A stretch of DNA of 64,000 bases from positions 124,001 to 188,000 of the forward strand of contig NZ_FYDJ01000001.1 in the NCBI RefSeq assembly GCF_900187425.1, in the 5' to 3' direction. A program made the translations under genes and the position numbers. The DNA comes from Pseudomonas sp. Irchel s3h14 (GTDB lineage Bacteria; Pseudomonadota; Gammaproteobacteria; Pseudomonadales; Pseudomonadaceae). This document shows positions 49,606 through 56,540 of the stretch, one piece after another. The notes below the pieces were generated by a model, which was not told the DNA's origin, did no database searches, and saw only the letters and a program-made list of their open reading frames with translations. Numbering within the stretch: position 1 is the first letter of the stretch; each line of letters opens with the position of its first letter.

Positions 49606-49622
49606 GTTCCGCGTTGAACCCA

Positions 49623-49745
49623 TTCGCGAGCAAGTCGGATCGCCGCACCGCCGCTCCCACACGGGATCTCCTGTGAACACAAAATTTGTGTACGACGGAG
49701 GCCAAATGTGGGAGCGGCGGTGCGGCGATCCGACTTGCTCGCGAA
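49623..49745. repeat. Long REP-type inverted pair, 39-bp perfect arms
   Basis: Arms at 49623-49661 and 49707-49745 are perfect reverse complements over 39 bp, around a 45-bp spacer. The ends match the common REP cores (TTCGCGAGCAAG and GCTCCCACA), but the middle (TCGGATCGCCGCACCGCC) is an expanded variant. It separates the convergent pdxY and thioesterase genes and may stop transcription from both sides. Confidence 0.85.
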
Positions 49746-49782
49746 GACTATCTAACGAACGACATCAAGCTCACTGAACAGC

Positions 49783-50265
49783 TCAGGCGTCGCCCTTGAT
49801 GTCCTGATAGCGCTTTTCCAGTTCCTGACGAATCTGCCGACGTTGCTGGGCCTGCATGAAGCGGCGTTTGTCTTCGCTGTTCTGCGGTTGCAGTGGCGGG
49901 ACAACAGCCGGTTTGCGGTCGTCATCTACCGCGACCATGGTGAAGAAGCAGCTGTTGGTGTGGCGCACCGAGCGCTCGCGGATGTTTTCGGTCACCACCT
50001 TGATGCCCACCTCCATGGAAGTGTTGCCGGTGAAATTGACCGAGGCCAGAAAGGTCACCAGTTCGCCGACATGAATCGGCTCGCGGAAAATCACCTGGTC
50101 CACCGACAGGGTCACCACGTAGCGGCCGGCATAACGGCTGGCGCAGGCGTAGGCCACTTCGTCGAGGTATTTGAGCAAGGTACCGCCGTGGACATTGCCA
50201 GAGAAGTTGGCCATGTCGGGGGTCATCAATACCGTCATCGACAGTTGTGCGTTTCCGGGTTCCAT
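49783..50265 (-). CDS. Acyl-CoA thioesterase (YciA/BFIT-like hot-dog fold)
   Basis: Hydrolyses acyl-CoA thioesters. The 160-aa hot-dog protein shows MTPDMANFSGNVHGGTLLKYLDE (in part), with the Asn-His-Gly-Gly-containing loop and acidic catalytic region of this group, then VTLSVDQVIFREPIHVGELV. The tail is charged (MQAQQRRQIRQELEKRYQD). ATG 50265 (MEPGNAQLS) fits relatives better than an upstream start at 50307. Confidence 0.92.
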   Translation of the reverse strand: MEPGNAQLSMTVLMTPDMANFSGNVHGGTLLKYLDEVAYACASRYAGRYVVTLSVDQVIFREPIHVGELVTFLASVNFTGNTSMEVGIKVVTENIRERSVRHTNSCFFTMVAVDDDRKPAVVPPLQPQNSEDKRRFMQAQQRRQIRQELEKRYQDIKGDA

Positions 50266-50470
50266 AGCGTTCTCACGGTTCAAGGCAGAATTTCGGGAGG
50301 GCGGCACCTCTGCGGGGGCCTCGTCAGCTTTTTCAAACCAACAGTTATCGGGACGCCGGGCGGGTGGCTGCCGTCACGCCCGGATCGATCTGTTTCCATA
50401 TATTGCACCGCCTTTGCAGCGGAAGTCGTGGTGTTAACCTCCAAAAGTCCCCCTTAAGGAGCCCCACACC

Positions 50471-52234
50471 ATGCATGCCATCAGCTTCATTCAAGATCTG
50501 GCAGTGATCATGTTGATCGCGGGTGTGGTGACCGTGCTGTTTCATCGCTTCAAACAACCGGTGGTGCTCGGCTACATCGTCGCCGGCTTCATCATCGGCC
50601 CGCACACCCCGCCGTTCAGCCTGATCCACGATGAAGAAACCATCAAAACCCTTGCCGAACTCGGGGTGATTTTCCTGATGTTCTGCCTGGGCCTGGAGTT
50701 CAGCCTGCTCAAGCTGTTCAAGGTCGGCGCCACGGCGTTCATTGCGGCGTTCCTGGAAATCGTGCTGATGATCTGGATCGGCTACGAGATCGGTCGCTGG
50801 TTCGATTGGAATACCATGGACTCGCTGTTCCTCGGCGCGATCCTGGCGATTTCGTCCACCACCATCATCGTCAAGGCGCTCAACGATCTGAAGATGAAGA
50901 ACGAGCGCTTTGCACAGCTGATTTTCGGCGTGCTGATCGTTGAAGACATTCTTGGCATCGGCATCATCGCCTTGCTGTCGAGCATCGCGGTCAGCGGTAC
51001 GGTCAGTTCCGGCGAAGTGTTTTCCACGGTCGGCAAGCTCTCGCTGTTCATGATCGTCGCACTGGTCATCGGTATCCTGCTGGTGCCGCGATTGCTGGCC
51101 TACGTGGCGAAGTTCGAAAGCAATGAAATGCTGCTGATCACCGTATTGGGGCTGTGTTTCGGCTTCTGTTTGCTGGTGGTCAAACTTGAGTACAGCATGG
51201 TGCTCGGCGCCTTCCTGATTGGCGCGATCATGGCTGAATCCCGGCAATTGCTGAAAATCGAGCGCTTGATCGAACCGGTTCGCGATCTGTTCAGTGCGAT
51301 CTTCTTTGTCGCCATTGGGCTGATGCTCGATCCGATGATCCTGCTGCAATACGCGTGGCCGATTGCGGTGATCACCGTGGCCGTGGTGCTGGGCAAGATG
51401 TTTTCTTGCGGTCTTGGCGCGTTTATCGCTGGCAATGATGGACGCACCTCACTTCGCGTCGGGATGGGGCTTTCGCAGATTGGCGAATTTTCTTTCATCA
51501 TCGCGGCGCTGGGCATGACGTTGCAGGTCACCAGCAACTTCCTTTACCCGGTCGCTGTTGCCGTCTCGGTGATCACCACGTTGCTGACGCCTTACCTGAT
51601 CCGCGCGGCTGATCCGCTATCGATCAAGCTTGCAGCGGTGGTGCCGAAGCGACTGGGCAGGGTATTGGGGATGTACGGCGAATGGCTGCGCAGCATCCAG
51701 CCTCAGGGCGAGGGCGCGCTGTTGGCGTCGATGATTCGGCGGATTCTGTTGCAGGTGGGAGTCAATCTGGCATTGGTGATTGCGATCTTCTTCTCGGGCG
51801 CTTATTTCGCCGAGCGCATGTCCACTTACCTGCAAGACTGGATCAGTGACCCGAGCTGGCAGAAAGCGTTGATCTGGGGTGGGGCGTTGCTGTTGTCGCT
51901 ACCGTTCCTGATCGCCGCCTATCGCAAGCTCAAGGCGCTCTCGATGCTGTTGGCGGAGATGGGCGTGAAGCCGGAGATGGCCGGCCGCCACACGCAGCGA
52001 GTGCGTCGGGTGATCGCCGAAGTGATCCCGATCCTCTCGCTGCTGGTGATTTTTCTGCTGCTGGCAGCCTTGTCGGCCAGTATTCTGCCGACCAACAAGT
52101 TGCTGGTGCTGATCGTCGTCGTTGCGGCCGCTGTAGCGGCGCTGCTCTGGCGCTGGTTCATCCGCGTGCATACGCGGATGCAGGTGGCGTTGCTCGAAAC
52201 ATTGGACAACCACAAGGATTCCTCAAGCCACTGA
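50471..52234 (+). CDS. CPA2-family monovalent cation:proton antiporter (KefB-like)
   Basis: Inner-membrane antiporter of 587 aa with about 13 transmembrane helices. The N-terminal exchanger domain shows GYIVAGFIIGPHTPP, FLMFCLGLEFSL and the ion-site region VLIVEDILGIGIIAL with paired acidic residues. There is no C-terminal RCK/TrkA-N regulatory domain; instead there are further helices (about 430-570). AAGGAG precedes the ATG. K+/H+ exchange is likely but Na+ cannot be excluded. Confidence 0.92.
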   Translation: MHAISFIQDLAVIMLIAGVVTVLFHRFKQPVVLGYIVAGFIIGPHTPPFSLIHDEETIKTLAELGVIFLMFCLGLEFSLLKLFKVGATAFIAAFLEIVLMIWIGYEIGRWFDWNTMDSLFLGAILAISSTTIIVKALNDLKMKNERFAQLIFGVLIVEDILGIGIIALLSSIAVSGTVSSGEVFSTVGKLSLFMIVALVIGILLVPRLLAYVAKFESNEMLLITVLGLCFGFCLLVVKLEYSMVLGAFLIGAIMAESRQLLKIERLIEPVRDLFSAIFFVAIGLMLDPMILLQYAWPIAVITVAVVLGKMFSCGLGAFIAGNDGRTSLRVGMGLSQIGEFSFIIAALGMTLQVTSNFLYPVAVAVSVITTLLTPYLIRAADPLSIKLAAVVPKRLGRVLGMYGEWLRSIQPQGEGALLASMIRRILLQVGVNLALVIAIFFSGAYFAERMSTYLQDWISDPSWQKALIWGGALLLSLPFLIAAYRKLKALSMLLAEMGVKPEMAGRHTQRVRRVIAEVIPILSLLVIFLLLAALSASILPTNKLLVLIVVVAAAVAALLWRWFIRVHTRMQVALLETLDNHKDSSSH

Positions 52235-52240
52235 GACCTC

Positions 52241-52372
52241 TGTAGCAGCTGCCGAAGGCTGCGTTCGACTGCGTAGCAGTCGCAAAATCGGGCAATGAGA
52301 TTTCCAGATAAACCGAGTCTTCAGGGTTTACGACTGCTACGCAGTCGAACGCAGGCTACGCCAGCTGCTACA
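52241..52372. repeat. Imperfect inverted repeat between convergent genes
   Basis: A 42-base arm at 52241-52282 pairs with 52331-52372 with three mismatches. Its core (TCGACTGCGTAGCAGTCG type) is itself palindromic and differs from the other REP families in this window. It lies between the antiporter and SUKH gene ends. Confidence 0.75.
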
Positions 52373-52385
52373 AAGTCGTGCTTGC

Positions 52386-52793
52386 TCAGCTTTCCAGCCA
52401 GACGTCCCGCGCCCAGTGCCACACCGATTCCCAGGTTTCTTCGGCGATCAGTTCTTCTTCTGCCAACCACAGCACCACGGTGCCGTCTTCTTCGACCAGG
52501 TAGTAGTTGTCACCGTCCTGGCAGATCGGAATCATGCTGCGATCAACACCCGCATCCCAGGCGTTGGCGGCAACGTCCGGCAGGTAGGTGTGGGATTGCG
52601 GGTCGGTAACGGTTACCGGCTCCAGGCTGCCGTAGACGACGTCGCTGACGGTCAGCAAAAATTCTCTGAAGACAAACGGAATGTCGATGAACAGCTGTTC
52701 TTCGATTTCCACCAGTTGATCTTCGTCGGGCAACTCCAAGGGGACCGGTACCGGTTCGTTGGCTTCACGCAGTTGTTCGATGATTTCTTCCAC
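52386..52793 (-). CDS. SMI1/KNR4 (SUKH) family protein
   Basis: A 135-aa acidic protein with the SUKH-type pattern IEEQLFIDIPFVFREFLLTV, then DVVYGSLEP and a C-terminal IPICQDGDNYYLVEEDGTVVLW. In toxin loci SUKH proteins act as immunity proteins, but no toxin gene adjoins here, so another role is likely. The start is a GTG at 52793 with AGAGGA upstream on the minus strand. Confidence 0.85.
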   Translation of the reverse strand: MEEIIEQLREANEPVPVPLELPDEDQLVEIEEQLFIDIPFVFREFLLTVSDVVYGSLEPVTVTDPQSHTYLPDVAANAWDAGVDRSMIPICQDGDNYYLVEEDGTVVLWLAEEELIAEETWESVWHWARDVWLES

Positions 52794-52875
52794 GTCCGGG
52801 ATCCTCTTGCTTGATGGCGCGGTTTAGTTGGGGCGGTTTATACAGTAGCTCGCTATAGATGCAACCGCGAAATAG

Positions 52876-52901
52876 AAAAACCCCGGCAAGGCCGGGGTTT
52901 T
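52876..52901 (-). terminator. Rho-independent terminator of the Tim44-like gene
   Basis: A stem of CCCCGGC and GCCGGGG with an AAG loop is flanked by As and Ts, so it works in either direction. On the minus strand it lies about 30 bp after the Tim44-like stop and is followed by a T-run. Confidence 0.88.
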
Positions 52902-52929
52902 CATTACAGCATGCTTAACGCAGTGGGGA

Positions 52930-53805
52930 TCAGCCGTTCTGGCGGATACCGGCGACCAGCCAAGGCTGGTTCTCGCCCTGCGGACGTTCCATGTTCCAGC
53001 TTTCGCTGAACACTTCGCCCTGGTCGAAACGCGAGCTCTTCGACACACCGGTGAAGGTCAGGGTGGCGATGGTCTTGTCGGCACGGTCATCCACGCCGTC
53101 CAGTTGAACATTGAGGTTATCAATGTAGGTGGACTGGAAATCGTCGCCCAGATCGGCACGTTCGCGCTTGAGGAACTCCAGCAGTTGCGGGGTCACGAAC
53201 TCGGCGATCTTGTCCATTTCGTTGGCGTCCCAGTGTTGCTGCAGGGACTGGAAGTGGTTGCGGGCCGCTTCAATGAAGTTCTTCTCATTGAACCAGGCCG
53301 GAGCGTTGATCACCGGACGAGCGGCAACCGGTGCTGCCGAGCCGCCGAAGATCGAACCCATGGCCGCTGGCTTCTGCTCGAACACTTCACGCTGCATCGG
53401 TGCGCCAGCTGGAGCCATGTGCTCCTGCTGCTTGCGACGACGAGCGGCGATGAAACGGAAGACCAGGAAGGCGATGACGGCCATGATCAGGATGTCGAGG
53501 ATCTGCATGCCCTGGAAGCCGTCGCCCATGAACATGGAGGCCAGCAGGCCACCGGCCGCGATACCGGCCAGAGGGCCAAGCCAGCGCGAAGCACCGCCGG
53601 CCTTGGCAGCGGCGCCAGCAGCACCGGCCGCGCCCGCAGTGGCGGCAGCGCCGCCTGCAGCAGAAGAAGGAGCCATTTGGCTGGTCTGGTGAGTCGGCGC
53701 AGCGCCGGAGCTCTTGCCACCACCAAAGCGCTTGGCGGCATTGGCGTCGAGGCTCATCGTCAGGCCAATGCACAACGCCATGGCGATGCTAAGAAAACGT
53801 TTCAT
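52930..53805 (-). CDS. Tim44-like domain membrane protein
   Basis: A 291-aa protein with a signal sequence (MKRFLSIAMALCIGLTMSLD), a low-complexity Ala/Gly-rich linker (about 40-75), one or two transmembrane segments (about 80-120, LAGIAAGGLLASMFM and ILDILIMAVIAFLVFRFI) and a C-terminal Tim44-like domain (about 170-285) with FIEAARNHFQSLQQHWD. In mitochondria Tim44 is an import motor scaffold; the bacterial role is unknown. I chose the ATG at 53805; ATG 53820 is an alternative. Confidence 0.9.
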   Translation of the reverse strand: MKRFLSIAMALCIGLTMSLDANAAKRFGGGKSSGAAPTHQTSQMAPSSAAGGAAATAGAAGAAGAAAKAGGASRWLGPLAGIAAGGLLASMFMGDGFQGMQILDILIMAVIAFLVFRFIAARRRKQQEHMAPAGAPMQREVFEQKPAAMGSIFGGSAAPVAARPVINAPAWFNEKNFIEAARNHFQSLQQHWDANEMDKIAEFVTPQLLEFLKRERADLGDDFQSTYIDNLNVQLDGVDDRADKTIATLTFTGVSKSSRFDQGEVFSESWNMERPQGENQPWLVAGIRQNG

Positions 53806-53992
53806 AAAGGGAATTCCCATTTGTGGAAGGCACGCGCGCCATGTTGCACAGCTGAAGTGTTACTGGCTAGCGGCAGAGTGTTTCGGGCTTTTGCCTGACA
53901 GGTTGCGTTCAGCTTCAATCAGCGCAATAAGGCCTGTTAACTTTGGTCCGTAGGACGAGTGGATAAGTTCTGTAGGAGTCAGGGCATCAACC

Positions 53993-54080
53993 TGTGGGAG
54001 CGGGCTTGCTCGCGAAGAACGATGACGCGGTGCCTCTGATACACCGCGGTGCTGCCTTCGCGAGCAAGCCCGCTCCCACA
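53993..54080. repeat. REP-type inverted pair with inner palindrome
   Basis: Perfect 25-bp arms at 53993-54017 and 54056-54080 (core GGGAGCGGGCTTGCTCGCG). The spacer holds a second inverted repeat, CGCGGTG (54026-54032) / CACCGCG (54042-54048). It lies just after the uvrD stop and before the Tim44-like gene; both are on the minus strand. Confidence 0.85.
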
Positions 54081-54098
54081 AAAAGCTCTCGGTTGTCT

Positions 54099-56282
54099 TT
54101 ATACCGCTTCCAGCTTCGCGTAACCCAACATCAGCCATTTGCTGCCTTCGCTGAAGTTCACCTGCACCCGAGCCTGAGCCCCGGCACCTTCGAAGTTCAG
54201 GATCACACCGTCGCCAAACACCGAATGCCGTACGGCCTGGCCGAGGCTGAACCCGGTGTCCGGGATCTCGCTACCGCCAAACAGGCTGCTGGAGCTCTGC
54301 TGCTGGCCGCCACCGAATGGACGGCTGACGCTGTTGGACAGCCGCACTTCCTGGATCAGGCCTTTCGGCACTTCACGTACGAAACGCGAGACCTTGTTGT
54401 AGGTCTCGCTGCCGTACAGGCGTCGGGTTTCAGCATAGGTCATCACCAGGTTCTGCATCGCCCGGGTGATACCGACGTAGGCCAAACGGCGCTCCTCTTC
54501 AAGACGACCCGGTTCTTCAAGGCTCATCTTGTGCGGGAACAGACCTTCTTCCATGCCCACCAGGAACACATAAGGGAATTCCAGACCCTTGGCGCTGTGC
54601 AAGGTCATCAACTGAATGCTGTCTTCGTGCTCGTCAGCCTGAGTGTCCCCGGCTTCCAGCGACGCGTGACCGAGGAACGCCGCCAGTGGCGTCAGGTCTT
54701 CGTCTTCTTCAGCGTTTTCGAAGTTGCGCGCGGCGCTGACCAGTTCCTCAAGGTTTTCTACCCGGGCCTGGCCTTTCTCGCCTTTTTCCGCTTCGTGATA
54801 GGCGATCAGCCCGGACTGCTCGATGACGGTCTGGGTCATCAGATGCAGCGGCATCTCCATGCACTTGGCGGCGAGGTTCTCGATCAGCTCAATAAATGCA
54901 CCCAGCGCGCCGGCCGCGCGACCGGTCAGGCCTTTATTGGCGACCAGCAGGCGCATGGCTTCCCACATCGACACATCGCTGTGACGGGCGTGGTCGCGGA
55001 TCGCTTCAACGGTTTTCTCACCGATACCACGGGCCGGAACGTTGATCACCCGCTCCAGCGCTGCATCGTTGCCGCGACCTTCCAGCAAACGCAGGTAGGC
55101 CATGGCGTTTTTGATTTCTGCCCGTTCGAAGAAGCGCTGACCGCCATAGATGCGGTACGGAATGCGCTCACGCAGCAAGGCTTCTTCCAAAACGCGCGAT
55201 TGGGCGTTGGAGCGGTACAAAATCGCGATATCGCTGCGGGCCAAGCCGGTTTTCAGCGCGCTTTCGATGGTTTCCACCACGTAGCGTGCTTCATCGTGTT
55301 CGTTGAACGCGGCGTACAGATTGATCGCTTCGCCTTCGCCGCCGTCGGTCCACAGCTCTTTGCCCATGCGTCCGGTGTTATTGGCGATCAGGGCGTTGGC
55401 CGCTTTGAGGATGCCGGCGGTGGAGCGGTAGTTTTGCTCCAGACGAATGGTTTCGGCATCTGGAAAATCGTCGGAATACTGATAGATGTTTTCGATTTTC
55501 GCGCCGCGCCAGCCATAGATCGACTGATCGTCGTCGCCGACCACCATCAGGCTGTCGCCGCCCTTGGCCAGCAGACGCAACCAGGCGTACTGCACGGCGT
55601 TGGTGTCCTGAAATTCGTCTACCAGGATGTGGCGGAAGCGTTTCTGATAATGAGCCAGCAAGCCCGGATGATCGCGCCACAAGTCGAGGGCGCGCAGCAG
55701 CAATTCGGAGAAGTCGATCACGCCAGCGCGCAGGCACGCAGCCTCATAGGCTTCATAAATGCTGCGCATGGTTGCCAGAAACAGATCGCCGCTGGCTTGA
55801 ATGTGTTGCGGACGCAGACCTTCGTCTTTCTGCCCGTTGATGAACCACTGGGCCTGACGGGCCGGCCAGCGTTGCTCGTCCAGGCCCAGCTCGCGGATCA
55901 CCCGCTTGACCAGCCGTTGCTGGTCGTCGCTGTCGAGAATCTGGAAAGTCTGGCTCAGGCCGGCTTCCTGCCAGTGCGCCCGCAGCAAGCGGTGCGCCAG
56001 GCCGTGGAAGGTGCCGACCCACATGCCGGCCGGGTTGATACCCATCAGCTGCTCGATGCGATGACGCATCTCGGCAGCGGCCTTATTGGTGAAGGTCACC
56101 GACAGGATGGAGTGGGGCGAGGCGTTTTCGACCTGGATCAACCAGGCGATACGGTGCACCAGCACTCGGGTTTTACCGGAACCAGCACCGGCCAGGACCA
56201 ACTGACGACCCACGCGGGCAGCTACGGCCTGGCGTTGGGCATCGTTGAGGGAGTTCAGCAGAAGGGAGAGATCATCGCGCAT
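54099..56282 (-). CDS. uvrD: DNA helicase II UvrD
   Basis: ATP-dependent 3'-5' helicase of nucleotide-excision and mismatch repair. The 727-aa SF1 protein has all motifs in order: Walker A AGAGSGKTRVLVHRIA (near 31), DEFQDTN, GDDDQSIYGWRGA, LEQNYRST, TLHSAKGLEFPYVFLVG and YVGITRAM. The C-terminal extension ends in the Tudor-like tail NFSEGSKWLMLGYAKLE. Divergent from the GGDEF-EAL gene; the 258-bp gap 56283-56540 showed no gene. Confidence 0.98.
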   Translation of the reverse strand: MRDDLSLLLNSLNDAQRQAVAARVGRQLVLAGAGSGKTRVLVHRIAWLIQVENASPHSILSVTFTNKAAAEMRHRIEQLMGINPAGMWVGTFHGLAHRLLRAHWQEAGLSQTFQILDSDDQQRLVKRVIRELGLDEQRWPARQAQWFINGQKDEGLRPQHIQASGDLFLATMRSIYEAYEAACLRAGVIDFSELLLRALDLWRDHPGLLAHYQKRFRHILVDEFQDTNAVQYAWLRLLAKGGDSLMVVGDDDQSIYGWRGAKIENIYQYSDDFPDAETIRLEQNYRSTAGILKAANALIANNTGRMGKELWTDGGEGEAINLYAAFNEHDEARYVVETIESALKTGLARSDIAILYRSNAQSRVLEEALLRERIPYRIYGGQRFFERAEIKNAMAYLRLLEGRGNDAALERVINVPARGIGEKTVEAIRDHARHSDVSMWEAMRLLVANKGLTGRAAGALGAFIELIENLAAKCMEMPLHLMTQTVIEQSGLIAYHEAEKGEKGQARVENLEELVSAARNFENAEEDEDLTPLAAFLGHASLEAGDTQADEHEDSIQLMTLHSAKGLEFPYVFLVGMEEGLFPHKMSLEEPGRLEEERRLAYVGITRAMQNLVMTYAETRRLYGSETYNKVSRFVREVPKGLIQEVRLSNSVSRPFGGGQQQSSSSLFGGSEIPDTGFSLGQAVRHSVFGDGVILNFEGAGAQARVQVNFSEGSKWLMLGYAKLEAV

Positions 56283-56540
56283 CGGGGCATTCTAGGGTGC
56301 GCCGTCACACCGGGCAAACCGAGCTTTGCATTAGCCGATGAAAGAAGCACGGATGACGACCGGTCGGTCACTGGCTGCAGGCGTTGGCGGGGCTCGCCTC
56401 AAGGCTTTTCAGCGGGTATGGGGGGCTGCAGTTTTTGTCGATTTTATGATCTGGAGCAGTTTGGTCCGGGCATTTGCTTGTGTATGCTCCGTCGACGTTT
56501 CGGGCTCATGCTCACCATTATAAGAACAAGAACATTGCCT

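Noticed and set aside
53994..56540. Long N-terminal extension of the GGDEF-EAL gene through the region antisense to uvrD
   Set aside because: The frame happens to stay open, but the true protein begins at 56541; the extension crosses REP repeats and antisense uvrD codons.
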